Shown piece after piece: positions 37,601 through 46,611 of a stretch of DNA of 64,000 bases. Source of the stretch: Boudabousia liubingyangii. GTDB taxonomy: Bacteria > Actinomycetota > Actinomycetes > Actinomycetales > Actinomycetaceae. The stretch is taken from positions 289,828 to 353,827 of the forward strand of contig NZ_MQSU01000004.1 in NCBI RefSeq assembly GCF_001907245.1. The letters are read 5' to 3'. The notes under the pieces were generated by a model. That model worked only from the letters and a program-made list of their open reading frames with translations, did no database searches and was not told the DNA's origin. Every line of letters begins with the position of its first letter. Positions within the stretch are counted from its first letter, which is position 1. The position numbers and the translations under genes were made by a program.

Positions 37601-39265
37601 ATGCTCACCGATCTTGAAATTGCCCGCGCGGCAGAAGAAAAAGCTCAGTCCATCATCGAACTTGCTGAAAAACTAGGGCTACCAACCCAGGAACTAGAGC
37701 CTTATGGCTACAACAAAGCTAAAGTTAAACCCGCGGCACTTAAAGAAAGCTCCAACAAGGGCAAGCTAGTCCTAGTGACCGCCGTGTCGCCAACCCCGGC
37801 CGGGGAAGGTAAGACCACTACCTCGGTGGGTCTAGCCGACGCCATCAACGCCCGCGGTACTTCCGCCGCCCTGTCACTTCGTGAACCTTCCATGGGACCC
37901 GTCTTTGGAATCAAGGGTGGTGCCGCCGGTGGGGGATACGCACAGGTCATCCCTATGGAAGATATCAATCTGGCTTTCACCGGAGATTTTCCCGCCATCG
38001 CGGCGGCTAATAACCTCTTGGCTGCTCTGATCGACAATCACCTTCACCAGGGAAATGAACTCCGTATTGACGCCCGACAGATCTGGTGGCGTCGAGTCAT
38101 GGACATGAATGATCGGGCTCTTCGTCAGATCACTGTTGGTCAGGGAGGCCCTCTCAATGGTTTCCTGCGCGAGGACGGATTCGATATTGTATCGGCCTCT
38201 GAGATCATGGCGATTGTTTGTTTAGCCAGTGATTTTAGTGATCTTAAAGAGCGGCTAGGCAATATCGTGATTGGCCTGAACCTAGATAAGCAGCCGGTCA
38301 CGGCACGCGAGCTAGGCGCTGTCGGGGCTATGGCAGTAATCCTAAAGGACGTTATGAAGCCCAACCTAGTGCAGACGCTAGAGGGCAATCCTGCTTTTGT
38401 ACACGGTGGTCCCTTCGCCAACATCGCCCATGGCTGCTCCTCGCTAGTTGCTACTAGAGCGGCCCTGTCAGTTGCCGATGTAGCAATCACTGAAGCAGGG
38501 TTTGGTGCGGATCTAGGGGCAGAAAAGTTTTTCGATATTCTCTGTCGTCAAGGTGATTTAAAGCCTGAGGTGACGGTTTTGGTGGCGACTATTCGCTCGA
38601 TTAAGTATCAAGCTGGAGTGCCCGTGAAGGAACTTAATAATCCAGCACCTGAAAAACTAGCTGAGGGCATTGTCAATATTAACCGTCACCTAGAGAACCT
38701 GAAGGACGTCTTCGGCACTAGGGTAGTGGTGGCTCTTAACCGTTTCCCGTCCGATACTGACGAGGAAGTAGCTACCGTCCAGCAGCTCCTGGATTGCCCG
38801 GTCGTTCCGGCTACTCACTTTGCCGAGGGCTCTCAGGGAGCTTTGGAATTGGCCGATGCTGTCTTGGGACTACTAGCTGAGCCGGCACCTGAAGTTTCTT
38901 TCGCCTATGACCTTGCGGATGACTATCAGCAGAAAGCTAAGCAGGTAGCGCAGCGGGTCTATCACGCTGATTCGGTTTCTTTTGCTCCTAGTGCTTTGCG
39001 ACGTCTTAAGCAGATCGAGGAAGCCGGATACACTGGCCTGCCGATTTGTGTAGCTAAGACTCAGTATTCTTTCTCCACCGACCCGAAGGCCTTAGGTGCG
39101 CCAGAAGGACACGAACTGCAAATTCGTCAGGTTCGCCTATCCGCTGGCGCAGGTTTCGTGGTGTTGGTAGCGGGGGACATGATGACCATGCCTGGTTTGT
39201 CGGCTAAGCCGGCTGCTCTAGGGATGGATATCGATGACGAGGGTGTAATCTCGGGGCTATCCTAG
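37601..39265 (+). CDS. fhs: Formate--tetrahydrofolate ligase
   Basis: This 554-residue ATP-dependent enzyme makes 10-formyl-THF from formate, feeding purine and formyl-Met synthesis; it therefore works in the same one-carbon network as FolC and, indirectly, Def. The nucleotide loop TPAGEGKTTTSVGLADAI lies near residues 65-82. Other family segments are LREPSMGPVFGIKGGAAGGG near 91-110, MEDINLAFTGDFPAI, and GFGADLGAEKFFDI near 303-316. Full length. The start ATG has AAAGGAAAAAT upstream. It stands alone between the def terminator and the DUF3145 promoter. It suggests active formate use, common in fermenting actinobacteria. Confidence 0.96.
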   Translation: MLTDLEIARAAEEKAQSIIELAEKLGLPTQELEPYGYNKAKVKPAALKESSNKGKLVLVTAVSPTPAGEGKTTTSVGLADAINARGTSAALSLREPSMGPVFGIKGGAAGGGYAQVIPMEDINLAFTGDFPAIAAANNLLAALIDNHLHQGNELRIDARQIWWRRVMDMNDRALRQITVGQGGPLNGFLREDGFDIVSASEIMAIVCLASDFSDLKERLGNIVIGLNLDKQPVTARELGAVGAMAVILKDVMKPNLVQTLEGNPAFVHGGPFANIAHGCSSLVATRAALSVADVAITEAGFGADLGAEKFFDILCRQGDLKPEVTVLVATIRSIKYQAGVPVKELNNPAPEKLAEGIVNINRHLENLKDVFGTRVVVALNRFPSDTDEEVATVQQLLDCPVVPATHFAEGSQGALELADAVLGLLAEPAPEVSFAYDLADDYQQKAKQVAQRVYHADSVSFAPSALRRLKQIEEAGYTGLPICVAKTQYSFSTDPKALGAPEGHELQIRQVRLSAGAGFVVLVAGDMMTMPGLSAKPAALGMDIDDEGVISGLS

Positions 39266-39296
39266 GCTTCCTTTCTGCCACACGCGGGTGCCTCAT

Positions 39297-39326
39297 TTGA
39301 GTCTGATGCCCCAATCCGTCTATACT
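39297..39326 (+). promoter_or_regulatory. Promoter of the DUF3145 operon
   Basis: TTGAGT (39297-39302) and TATACT (39321-39326) are separated by 18 bases, 70 bases before the DUF3145 start. Confidence 0.6.
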
Positions 39327-39329
39327 GGC

Positions 39330-39357
39330 ACTAGCCGTAGCACTGGTTAGTGTTTTT
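39330..39357 (+). terminator. Small hairpin and T-run after fhs
   Basis: ACTAGCC (39330-39336) pairs with GGTTAGT (39345-39351, one G-T pair), followed by G and TTTTT. It may end fhs transcripts; it overlaps the start of the DUF3145 transcript. Confidence 0.4.
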
Positions 39358-39395
39358 GAGGACGTAGGGGAAGACGACCCTCAAAAGGAGGCACT

Positions 39396-39896
39396 ATGAC
39401 CGGGTCACAAACGCACGGTGTACTTTTTGTGCATTCAGCACCTAAGGCGCTTTGTCCACATCTCGAGTGGGCAGCAGCGGATGCCCTAGGTGCGCCTTTG
39501 CAACTCCATTGGGTCCCGCAGCCCGCTTGCCCGGGTATGTATCGTGCCGAGGTAGCGTGGATGGGTCCCGCTGGTACCGGTGCGCGTATTGCTTCAGCTC
39601 TTAGAGGTTGGGAACACCTACGGTTCGAGGTTACGGAAGATCCTTCTGTGAATGCTGATGGGGGACGCTGGATGCATACGCCCTCATTGGGCATTTTCTA
39701 TTCCCAACTCGATTCCTGCGGTAATACAGTGGTTTCAGAACTTCGAGTTCGGCGCGCATTACAGGCGGGGCTAACGGCTGAACAAATGCGTGATGAGCTG
39801 GAAATGGCTCTTGGAGCTGCTTGGGACGAAGAGCTTGAACCTTTCCGTTTAGCACAGCCCGAAAATCCCGTTCGTTGGTTGCACCAGGTTGGGTGA
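39396..39896 (+). CDS. DUF3145 family protein
   Basis: This 166-residue cytoplasmic protein of the actinobacteria-specific DUF3145 family has no known activity. Family segments include GVLFVHSAPKALCPHLEWAA near residues 8-27, QPACPGMYRAEVAWMGPAGT near 47-66, and GIFYSQLDSCGNTVVSE near 99-115. A very good AAAGGAGG ribosome site precedes the ATG. In Streptomyces the family gene lies just downstream of the fatty-acid synthesis cluster fabD-fabH-acpP-fabF. Here fab genes are absent, but an ACP-like gene follows after six bases, which preserves part of that link. Confidence 0.88.
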   Translation: MTGSQTHGVLFVHSAPKALCPHLEWAAADALGAPLQLHWVPQPACPGMYRAEVAWMGPAGTGARIASALRGWEHLRFEVTEDPSVNADGGRWMHTPSLGIFYSQLDSCGNTVVSELRVRRALQAGLTAEQMRDELEMALGAAWDEELEPFRLAQPENPVRWLHQVG

Positions 39897-39902
39897 GAGA
39901 AC

Positions 39903-40280
39903 GTGGATCTGTCAGCCTTAGCGGCATTGAAAGCGCAACTCGAAGAAGAAGACAGTACCTCGGAATTTGAGTCTGCAGAAGCTGCTGAACTTTCAGCGGT
40001 GGAGACTAATACTCCAGAGGTTGAGTCGGCCTCGACTGATAGTTTATTAGAACAGCTAGTTGGCATCATAGTTCCTTATTTGCCGGGTGAGGCGGCAGAC
40101 TTTGGGCTCGAAAAGAGCTTTTCTGAACTGGGGTTGAATCAACTTTCAATCTGGGCAATTGTGGCCCAAATAGAAGAGGAATTTAAGGTCAGTTTGAGCG
40201 ATGACATGGTTGCTCAATGGCATAATGCGCAGGATATGTTTACATTTCTAACAAATGTAACTCAAGACACTGAATCCTAA
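39903..40280 (+). CDS. Acyl-carrier-protein-like protein without the phosphopantetheine serine
   Basis: This 125-residue protein starts at GTG. The first 45 residues are acidic and low-complexity; residues 46-120 resemble an ACP four-helix bundle, with the helix II segment SFSELGLNQLSIWAIVAQIE and the following EEEFKVSLSDDMV. In true ACPs the helix starts D-S-L, the Ser carrying phosphopantetheine; here the triplet is Asn79-Gln80-Leu81. The protein therefore probably cannot carry acyl groups by the usual way. Its partner could be a fatty-acid or other enzyme that uses it as a structural subunit. Fold assignment is by motif only; it is the second gene of the DUF3145 operon. Confidence 0.75.
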   Translation: MDLSALAALKAQLEEEDSTSEFESAEAAELSAVETNTPEVESASTDSLLEQLVGIIVPYLPGEAADFGLEKSFSELGLNQLSIWAIVAQIEEEFKVSLSDDMVAQWHNAQDMFTFLTNVTQDTES

Positions 40281-40314
40281 AGTGTTTCAGGTAGTTTTTA
40301 GTCACAATCACGTC

Positions 40315-40320
40315 TAGAAT
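40315..40320 (+). promoter_or_regulatory. Candidate -10 of aspA
   Basis: TAGAAT lies 49 bases before the aspA ATG; only a poor -35 is visible. Confidence 0.35.
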
Positions 40321-40368
40321 TTGGAGTGGACTAAGTCCGATCATAATCACAATCTTGAGGTGTATTTC

Positions 40369-41853
40369 ATGAGCGAAACCAGGACCGAAGAAGATCTCCT
40401 AGGTGCGCGGGAAATTCCCGCTGACGCATATTGGGGTGTTCATACCCTACGCGCAATCGAAAACTATCAGATATCAGGTATGACCCTGAATGACTTCCCC
40501 GAAATGATCCGTGCAATGGTGCAGGTCAAGAAAGCGTGTGCACTAGCCAATGGTGATTTGGGCACGATGCGAAAGTGGCGGGTCGATGCAATCGTTGCCG
40601 CCTGCGACGCGATCCTTGATCATGGTCTGTGCATGGATCAGTTCCCCATTGATCTATTCCAGGGTGGCGCTGGCACTTCGGTAAATATGAATACCAACGA
40701 AGTTATCGCTAACTTGGCATTAGAAATGCTTGGGCGTCCCCGCGGTGATTACCAGGTGATTGATCCCAATGATCACGTTAATCGTTCACAGTCGACCAAC
40801 GACACCTTCCCAACCGGTCTGTGTCTAGCTACCTTCGCTAGCGTCAGCACTTTCCGAGTGGAGCTTGCCCGTCTGGCCGATGCTTTCGCAGAAAAGGGCC
40901 TAGAGTTCCGCAACGTTCTCAAGATGGGACGTACCCAGCTACAGGACGCTGTGCCTATGACCCTGGGCCAAGAAATGGCCGCTTTTGCTATCAACTTAGC
41001 AGAAGAAGATGCTCGTCTAGAAAATAATGCCAGTTTGCTTCTGGAAACCAACTTAGGTGCTACCGCGATCGGTACTGCCCTAAACACTCCGCCTGGATAT
41101 GCTGCTAGGGTTGTTGAACGTTTAGCTGAGGTTACCGGTTCGCCGGTAGTAGGCGCCGCAAACCTCATTGAGGCTACCCAGGACACCGGACAGTACGTTT
41201 CGATGCACGGAACTTTGAAGCGCACTGCAGTGAAGCTCTCCAAGATCTGTAACGATCTACGTCTTCTTGGTTCTGGTCCTCGTGCGGGCTTGGCGGAACT
41301 TAGATTGCCTCAACGCGCCGCCGGTTCCTCGATTATGCCAGCAAAGGTAAATCCGGTAATCCCTGAGGTCGTAAACCAGGTGTGCTTCAAGGTGTTCGGC
41401 AATGACATTACGGTCACGATGGCTGCTCAGGCTGGCCAGTTGCAGCTGAACGTAATGGAACCGGTGATTATGCAGTCTCTATATGAGTCGTTGCGTCTAC
41501 TCACCAATGCTTGCCGTACCCTACGTGAATACTGTGTAGAGGGCCTAGAAGCTAATGAAGAACGTTGCAAGGAATACGTGATGAACTCGATCGGTATCAT
41601 CACCTACTTCAACGACATCATTGGCCACCACAATGGTGACCTGATCGGTAAGGAAGCTGCGGCCACTGGTCGTCAGGTTCGTGATCTAGTGATCGAAAAG
41701 GGCTTACTAGCTGAAGAACAGGTAGATAAGATTCTATCTCCTGAAAATCTTGCGGTTCCGGTTTACTCAGGTCCGGTAGAGATTCCAGTCGATGAGGATC
41801 AGGTTCCGGAAGAGTTTGCACCTATCGTGCCGATCCCCGACTACGGGTTCTAA
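40369..41853 (+). CDS. aspA: Aspartate ammonia-lyase
   Basis: This 494-residue enzyme of the fumarase/aspartase superfamily turns aspartate into fumarate and ammonia, feeding fumarate reduction during fermentation or nitrogen supply. I chose ATG 40369 with GAGG eight bases ahead; the earlier in-frame ATG adds 16 residues without family match. Motifs include [20 protein letters not shown] near residues 6-25, [15 protein letters not shown] near 133-147, [16 protein letters not shown], and the signature [19 protein letters not shown] near 320-338. A second C-terminal motif [19 protein letters not shown] is present. It could be a fumarase by fold, but DDxxY-type and Thr contacts fit aspartase. 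Confidence 0.92.
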   Translation: MSETRTEEDLLGAREIPADAYWGVHTLRAIENYQISGMTLNDFPEMIRAMVQVKKACALANGDLGTMRKWRVDAIVAACDAILDHGLCMDQFPIDLFQGGAGTSVNMNTNEVIANLALEMLGRPRGDYQVIDPNDHVNRSQSTNDTFPTGLCLATFASVSTFRVELARLADAFAEKGLEFRNVLKMGRTQLQDAVPMTLGQEMAAFAINLAEEDARLENNASLLLETNLGATAIGTALNTPPGYAARVVERLAEVTGSPVVGAANLIEATQDTGQYVSMHGTLKRTAVKLSKICNDLRLLGSGPRAGLAELRLPQRAAGSSIMPAKVNPVIPEVVNQVCFKVFGNDITVTMAAQAGQLQLNVMEPVIMQSLYESLRLLTNACRTLREYCVEGLEANEERCKEYVMNSIGIITYFNDIIGHHNGDLIGKEAAATGRQVRDLVIEKGLLAEEQVDKILSPENLAVPVYSGPVEIPVDEDQVPEEFAPIVPIPDYGF

Positions 41854-41876
41854 GAGCTGAAGTCGCAAAATCATAG

Positions 41877-41917
41877 TGTTGGGTGCTGAGGAATGACCTC
41901 AGCACCCAACATTTTTA
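41877..41917 (+). terminator. Terminator of aspA
   Basis: A perfect 15-bp stem (41877-41891 and 41897-41911) with loop AATGA is followed by TTTTTATT. Confidence 0.92.
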
Positions 41918-41960
41918 TTGTTAAAACCTGATGCAAGGTATTGTCTGAAAGGGTGGTGCT

Positions 41961-42003
41961 AAAAAGTTTTGGCGGGGTACCCTTTCGGATACCCCGCCAA
42001 AGT
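41961..42003 (-). terminator. Terminator of aceE
   Basis: On the minus strand a stem formed by TTTGGCGGGGTAnCC and its complement closes a short loop near 41982-41987 and is followed by a T-run (AAAAAG on the plus strand at 41961-41966). It converges with the aspA terminator. Confidence 0.85.
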
Positions 42004-42029
42004 TTAGCTCTGCTTAGCGCAAGCTGTTA

Positions 42030-44777
42030 TCAGTCGCTTTCGCCTTCACCTGCGTCGTTACCGGAGGTACCGGCGTTGACGTTGAATAGGTCGTACTTGT
42101 CGATGGCTTCCTTGACGACGTGGCGATCTAGCTTGCCCTGTTCGGCTAGCTGAGATAGTGCCGCGACAACCATGGATTCGGCATCGATGAAGAAGTGACG
42201 ACGGGCAGCTGGGCGAGTATCGGAGAAACCGAAACCGTCAGCACCTAGGACCGAGTAGTTACCAGGAACCCACTTACGGATCTGGTCCTGAACTAGGTGA
42301 TCGTAGTCAGAGGTAGCAACGAAGTTACCGGACTGACCCTGCAGCTTCTGGGTGAGGTAGGCGGTCTGTGCTTCCTCTTCCGGGTGCAGCAGGTTGTGCT
42401 TGTCAGCGGCTAGACCATCACGACGTAGCTCGTGCCAGCTGGTTACCGACCAAACGCCGGCGTTGATGCCCCAGTCCTTCGCAAGTAGCTCGCGAGCCTT
42501 GACGGCCCACGGGACACCCACACCAGAGGCTAGTAGATCAACCTGGTTTTGTTCGCCGTTGCCAGCAACCTGGTAGATACCCTTGAGGATGCCATCGACA
42601 TCAACGTTTTCGGGTTCTGCAGGCTGGTGGATGGGCTCGTTGTACACGGTTAGGTAGTACATGACGTTACGGTCGCGGCTCTGGTCCGGGCCGTACATAC
42701 GGTTCAAGCCATCCTTGACGATGTATGCGATTTCGTAGGCGTATGCCGGATCGTACTGGACCACTGCGGTATTGGTGCCAGCAATAATCGGGGAGTGGCC
42801 ATCCATATGCTGGGTGCCTTCACCGGCTAGGGTGGTGCGGCCTGCGGTCGCACCAATGATGAAGCCACGGCACAACTGGTCACCGGCAGCCCAGAACTGG
42901 TCTGCGGTGCGCTGGAAGCCGAACATCGAGTAGAAGATGTATACCGGAATCATCGGTACGCCATGGGTGGCGTAAGACGTGCCTGCAACCTGGAAGGCGG
43001 AAGCAGAGCCGGCTTCGTTAATGCCGGTGTGCAGAATCTGCCCCTGCTTTGATTCGCGGTAGGACAGCATCATGGAAGCATCTACCGGGGTGTAGTTCTG
43101 ACCATGAGTGTTGAAGATCTTAGCGGTTGGGAAGATCGCGTCAAGACCGAAGGTACGGGCCTCATCCGGGATGATCGGGACAATATGCTTGCCCATGCCC
43201 TTGTCCTTGATCATGTCCTTAAGCATCTTCACAAAGGCCATGGTGGTGGCAACTTCCATCTTGCCGGAACCAGCCTTGAAAGAGTTGAAGATCTTATCGG
43301 CAGGCATCGGAAGCTCGCCATCCTGACGCGGACGTGAGGGTAGGAAGCCACCAAGGGCTTCACGACGCTCAATCATGTACTGCAAGGCCGGGTCATTCGG
43401 TTCCGGCTTGTAGTAAGGCGGCAAGTAAGGATCTGCCTCGAGCTGTTCGTCAGTGATCGGAATCTGCAGACGATCGCGCAATGCCTTGAGGTCATCAATG
43501 GCTAGCTTCTTCATCTGGTGAGTGGAGTTACGACCAGCGAAGTGGGTGCCGAGTGCGTAGCCCTTAACAGTGTGTGCCAAGATGACGGTCGGCTGACCGG
43601 TGTGGTCCATAGCTGCCTTGTATGCAGAGTAGACCTTGCGGTAGTCGTGGCCACCACGCTTTAGTGCCCAAATCTGTTCATCGGTCCAGTCCTTAACCAT
43701 CGCCTTGGTGCGAGGATCACGGTTGAAGAAGTTTTCACGGATGAAGGCACCGTCGTTCGCGCGGAATGACTGGTAGTCACCGTCGAGGGTTTCATTCATT
43801 AGGTTGACTAGAGCGCGATCCTTATCGGCGTTTAATAGCACGTCCCATTCACGGCCCCAAACGACCTTGATGACGTTCCAGCCGGCGCCGCGGAAGAATG
43901 CTTCCAGTTCCTGCATGATCTTGCCGTTACCGCGGACCGGGCCGTCAAGACGCTGCAGGTTACAGTTGACCACAAAGGTAAGGTTATCGAGGCCCTGCTG
44001 GGCGGCTAGCTGGAGCATGCCGCGGGATTCGGGCTCGTCCATTTCGCCGTCACCAAGGAAGGCCCAAGTGTGCTGCTGGGAAGTATCCTTGATACCACGT
44101 TCATGTAGGTACTTATCGAACCAAGCCTGGTAGATAGCTTCGGCGGGGCCTAAGCCCATCGAAACGGTGGGGTATTCCCAGAACTCAGGCATCTGGCGCG
44201 GGTGGGGGTAGGAAGGAATGCCATGGTCGTGGCTTACTTCCTGACGGAAACCGTCGAGGTCGTCTTCGGTCAAGCGTCCCTCTAGGAAGGCGCGGGCGTA
44301 GTTACCGGGTGCGCAGTGGCCCTGGAAGAATACGTGGTCACCGCCGCCGGGGTGGTTCTTGCCGCGGAAGAAGTGGTTGAAACCGACTTCGTACAGGGTA
44401 GCGACAGAAGCGTAGGACGAGATGTGACCGCCAACCTTAACGCCGGGACGCTGAGCGCGGGTTACTAGAACAGCTGCGTTCCAGCGGATCCAACGGCGGA
44501 TCTGACGCTCCGTAACTTCGTCACCGGGGAAGTAGGGTTCCTGGTGCACACCAATGGTGTTTACGTAGGGGGTGGTTAGCGATTGCGGAACGGAAACGTT
44601 TTGCAAACGCGCTTCGCGAAGTAGCGACAAAAGAATGTAACGGGCGCGAGGTCCGCCCTTGTCTTCAATAAGCCCATCAAGGGATTCGATCCATTCTTTA
44701 GTTTCCTCTGGATCGATATCAGGGACCTGGCTTAGCAGGCCGTTGATGAGGGGGCTGGTCTCGTTGAGTTCGCTCAC
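42030..44777 (-). CDS. aceE: Pyruvate dehydrogenase E1 component (homodimeric type)
   Basis: This 915-residue thiamine-diphosphate enzyme decarboxylates pyruvate and loads the acetyl group onto E2. I chose GTG 44777, with AAGAAGGA just upstream; GTG 44792 is possible. The single long chain, instead of an alpha-beta pair, is the proteobacterial/actinobacterial form. Visible motifs: [17 protein letters not shown] [20 protein letters not shown] near residues 187-206, the ThDP box [10 protein letters not shown]...[15 protein letters not shown], and C-terminal GITAGRTTL-like [14 protein letters not shown]2 and E3 genes are not in the window. Divergent from DUF3052, as in mycobacteria. Confidence 0.96.
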   Translation of the reverse strand: MSELNETSPLINGLLSQVPDIDPEETKEWIESLDGLIEDKGGPRARYILLSLLREARLQNVSVPQSLTTPYVNTIGVHQEPYFPGDEVTERQIRRWIRWNAAVLVTRAQRPGVKVGGHISSYASVATLYEVGFNHFFRGKNHPGGGDHVFFQGHCAPGNYARAFLEGRLTEDDLDGFRQEVSHDHGIPSYPHPRQMPEFWEYPTVSMGLGPAEAIYQAWFDKYLHERGIKDTSQQHTWAFLGDGEMDEPESRGMLQLAAQQGLDNLTFVVNCNLQRLDGPVRGNGKIMQELEAFFRGAGWNVIKVVWGREWDVLLNADKDRALVNLMNETLDGDYQSFRANDGAFIRENFFNRDPRTKAMVKDWTDEQIWALKRGGHDYRKVYSAYKAAMDHTGQPTVILAHTVKGYALGTHFAGRNSTHQMKKLAIDDLKALRDRLQIPITDEQLEADPYLPPYYKPEPNDPALQYMIERREALGGFLPSRPRQDGELPMPADKIFNSFKAGSGKMEVATTMAFVKMLKDMIKDKGMGKHIVPIIPDEARTFGLDAIFPTAKIFNTHGQNYTPVDASMMLSYRESKQGQILHTGINEAGSASAFQVAGTSYATHGVPMIPVYIFYSMFGFQRTADQFWAAGDQLCRGFIIGATAGRTTLAGEGTQHMDGHSPIIAGTNTAVVQYDPAYAYEIAYIVKDGLNRMYGPDQSRDRNVMYYLTVYNEPIHQPAEPENVDVDGILKGIYQVAGNGEQNQVDLLASGVGVPWAVKARELLAKDWGINAGVWSVTSWHELRRDGLAADKHNLLHPEEEAQTAYLTQKLQGQSGNFVATSDYDHLVQDQIRKWVPGNYSVLGADGFGFSDTRPAARRHFFIDAESMVVAALSQLAEQGKLDRHVVKEAIDKYDLFNVNAGTSGNDAGEGESD

Positions 44778-45018
44778 GGATCCTTCTTCCACTCGTGACT
44801 AATAGAAGCCGTTCTGGCTTCCATTCGAATACTTACTAGAATATTGTCTCTCTAAACGCGTTTTTTTGCGACGTAAAGGGACTTTCTGCCCAAATATACC
44901 CGCATGTTTCCGCGGTTTCTAATTTGATTTGCGCGGATTGCGAAAATCTGAGATTTTAGGCACTAGCAATTGTTTCTAGCAATTCCGCTAGAAGATTTTT
45001 GAAAGGGGATATCCGGAA
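44778..45018. promoter_or_regulatory. Divergent aceE / DUF3052 control region
   Basis: These 241 bases hold no gene. A hairpin GAAGCC/GGCTTC (44805-44810 and 44816-44821) sits in the aceE leader. Toward DUF3052 there is a direct repeat CTAGCAATT at 44963-44971 and 44976-44984 and an overlapping inverted repeat TCTAGC/GCTAGA (44975-44980 and 44987-44992), which could be an operator. No confident promoter pair was found. Confidence 0.4.
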
Positions 45019-45429
45019 GTGTCAACTCAAGGTGCCACTCACGATTTTGGGTTTGAGCCAAATACGGTGGTTCAGGAGTTCTATTGGGATGAGGATGTCG
45101 ATCCAAGTCTCCGCGACCAGATCGCTGAGCAGATCGGTTCTGAACTTGTCGATGAGGACTACTCTGACATGGTTGATGGTGCGATCATCTGGTGGCGAGC
45201 CGAAGATGGGGATGTGGAGGATCTCACTGATCTGCTTGTGGATGCCTTATCTAACCTAGAAAATGGCGGACAAATTTGGGTTTTGACTCCCAAAGCCGGC
45301 CTAGATCAGCATGTATCTCCTGCAGAAATCTCAGAAGCTGCTAAAGTAGCAGGGTTGTCAACGACATCTGCTAAGGCGCTTGGGTCAGAATGGTCCGGGA
45401 TGCGATTAGCGGCACGTAAGCGGCAATAG
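45019..45429 (+). CDS. DUF3052 family protein
   Basis: This 136-residue acidic protein of the actinobacterial DUF3052 family starts at GTG after AAAGGGG (45002-45008). Recognisable parts are LGFxPNTVVQE-like FGFEPNTVVQEFYWDEDVD near residues 11-29, GAIIWWRAEDGDVEDLTDLL near 55-74, and GGQIWVLTPKAGLDQHVSPA near 83-102. Function is unknown. The conserved position beside aceE (Rv2239c near aceE in M. tuberculosis) supports the call. In the family the C-terminal TTSAKALGSEWSGMRLAARK is typical. Confidence 0.9.
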   Translation: MSTQGATHDFGFEPNTVVQEFYWDEDVDPSLRDQIAEQIGSELVDEDYSDMVDGAIIWWRAEDGDVEDLTDLLVDALSNLENGGQIWVLTPKAGLDQHVSPAEISEAAKVAGLSTTSAKALGSEWSGMRLAARKRQ

Positions 45430-45481
45430 TGATTTATAACAAAATAATGTGTTGCGTCTCTCAAAAATCAGAGTTTCGGTT

Positions 45482-45509
45482 TTGATTTAAGACTTTTCCG
45501 TGTTATTCT
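45482..45509 (+). promoter_or_regulatory. Candidate promoter of tRNA-Val
   Basis: TTGATT (45482-45487) and TATTCT (45504-45509) are 16 bases apart, about 100 bases ahead of the tRNA. Confidence 0.5.
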
Positions 45510-45516
45510 CAAGCAC

Positions 45517-45605
45517 GGTTGCGTGAGTTTAGTTGCTGGTGAACATTGTTTACCACGTATTATTCTCTCCCTCCTCTCTTGAGATTAGCTAGGTCTCACG
45601 CAACC
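45517..45605 (+). repeat. 11-bp inverted repeat in the tRNA-Val precursor leader
   Basis: GGTTGCGTGAG (45517-45527) and CTCACGCAACC (45595-45605) are perfectly complementary, 67 bases apart, ending six bases before the tRNA. It may be a processing stem of the precursor. Confidence 0.55.
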
Positions 45606-45611
45606 ACCTTC

Positions 45612-45688
45612 GGGCCTGTAGCTCAGTTGGCTAGAGCACTTGGTTTACACCCAAGGGGTCGTCGGTTCGAGTCCGGCCGGGCCCACCA
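45612..45688 (+). tRNA. tRNA-Val (anticodon UAC)
   Basis: The 77-base sequence folds as a complete cloverleaf: acceptor GGGCCTG/CGGGCCC (one wobble), D-stem GCTC/GAGC, anticodon stem CTTGG/CCAAG with loop TTTACAC (anticodon TAC), and T-stem GTCGG/CCGGC with loop TTCGAGT. The CCA end is encoded at 45686-45688. Confidence 0.97.
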
Positions 45689-45691
45689 TGA

Positions 45692-45732
45692 AGCGAGTCT
45701 AATGATTTTTTCATTAGGCTCGCTTTTGTTTT
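45692..45732 (+). terminator. Terminator of tRNA-Val
   Basis: A 14-bp stem (45692-45705 and 45711-45724, one T-G pair) is followed by TTTGTTTTC. Confidence 0.85.
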
Positions 45733-45743
45733 CGCAACTCCGT

Positions 45744-45749
45744 TACACT
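45744..45749 (+). promoter_or_regulatory. Candidate -10 giving a leaderless Nif3-gene transcript
   Basis: TACACT ends six bases before the ATG at 45756. No ribosome site precedes the ATG. Confidence 0.4.
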
Positions 45750-45755
45750 TTCCCT

Positions 45756-46610
45756 ATGAGTAAAGAGTTAGATAAGGTAGCTACACTTGCCGAAGTTAGG
45801 ACGATCCTAGATTCTTTGTATCCCCCAGAGTTGGCCGAAGATTGGGATCGCGTTGGCTTGATTTGCGGTGATCCTGCAGCCCCGGTTAGGCGGATTTTGC
45901 TAGCTCTTGACCCGGTCCAAGAAACGGTTTCAGAGGCGCTCACCGGTCAATACGACCTGCTGTTTACTCACCATCCGCTTTATCTACGAGGTACCTCTTT
46001 TGTGCCTGTTGATGACCCGAAAGGTAAGTTAATTCATCAGTTGATTTCTGGCGGTTGTGCACTCTTTAACGCACATACCAATGCTGATGTGGCCCAGTTT
46101 GGAGTAGCCCAAGCTTTAGCTGAAGCCGTCGGGTTAAATGATTCTGAGCCTCTCATTTCTTCCGGCAATGACACTCACCCTGGCCTCGGGCGCGTGGGAA
46201 AGCTTCCTCAACCGATACCTTTCAGGGAATTCGCGCAACGGGTGGCCAATGCCTTGCCTGCGGGGCCACAGGGCCTCTTAGCTGGCGGGGAGCTAGATGC
46301 TCAGGTACAGACTATTGCAGTTAGTGGGGGAGCGGGCGACTCCCTGCTGGCAGATGCTAGAGCGGCCGGAGCAGATGTCTTCTTGACTGCCGATCTACGT
46401 CATCACCCCGCCTCTGAGCATCTCGAGGGTGGCCGGCCATTCTTGCTATGTGGGTCCCATTGGGCCACTGAAGTTGTCTGGTGTGAACTAGCACAGAAGG
46501 CGCTGCAAGAGCGCTTCCAAGAGTGCGGCTTTAACATTGAAGTAGTTGTATCAAAGGCAGTTACGGAACCTTGGGTTTTGTGGCTTCCCACCGGTGAAGG
46601 AGAACAGTGA
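45756..46610 (+). CDS. Nif3-like dinuclear metal center protein (YbgI family)
   Basis: This 284-residue protein of the Nif3/YqfO family has two metal ions and a GTP cyclohydrolase I type 2-like fold; its role is unclear. Family motifs: AEDWDRVGLICGDP near residues 28-41, ILLALDPVQETVSEAL, DLLFTHHPLYLRG near 67-79 with metal His residues, NAHTNADVAQFGV near 102-114, and the C-terminal GSHWATEVVWCELA near 231-244, also metal-binding. The open frame continues upstream through the tRNA, but ATG 45756 begins the family part. In many actinobacteria it precedes the zinc-ribbon coiled-coil gene, as here. Confidence 0.93.
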   Translation: MSKELDKVATLAEVRTILDSLYPPELAEDWDRVGLICGDPAAPVRRILLALDPVQETVSEALTGQYDLLFTHHPLYLRGTSFVPVDDPKGKLIHQLISGGCALFNAHTNADVAQFGVAQALAEAVGLNDSEPLISSGNDTHPGLGRVGKLPQPIPFREFAQRVANALPAGPQGLLAGGELDAQVQTIAVSGGAGDSLLADARAAGADVFLTADLRHHPASEHLEGGRPFLLCGSHWATEVVWCELAQKALQERFQECGFNIEVVVSKAVTEPWVLWLPTGEGEQ

Positions 46611-46611
46611 G

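Noticed and set aside
45546..45755. Upstream extension of the Nif3 frame
   Set aside because: It runs through the tRNA-Val gene and its terminator; the family sequence begins at ATG 45756.
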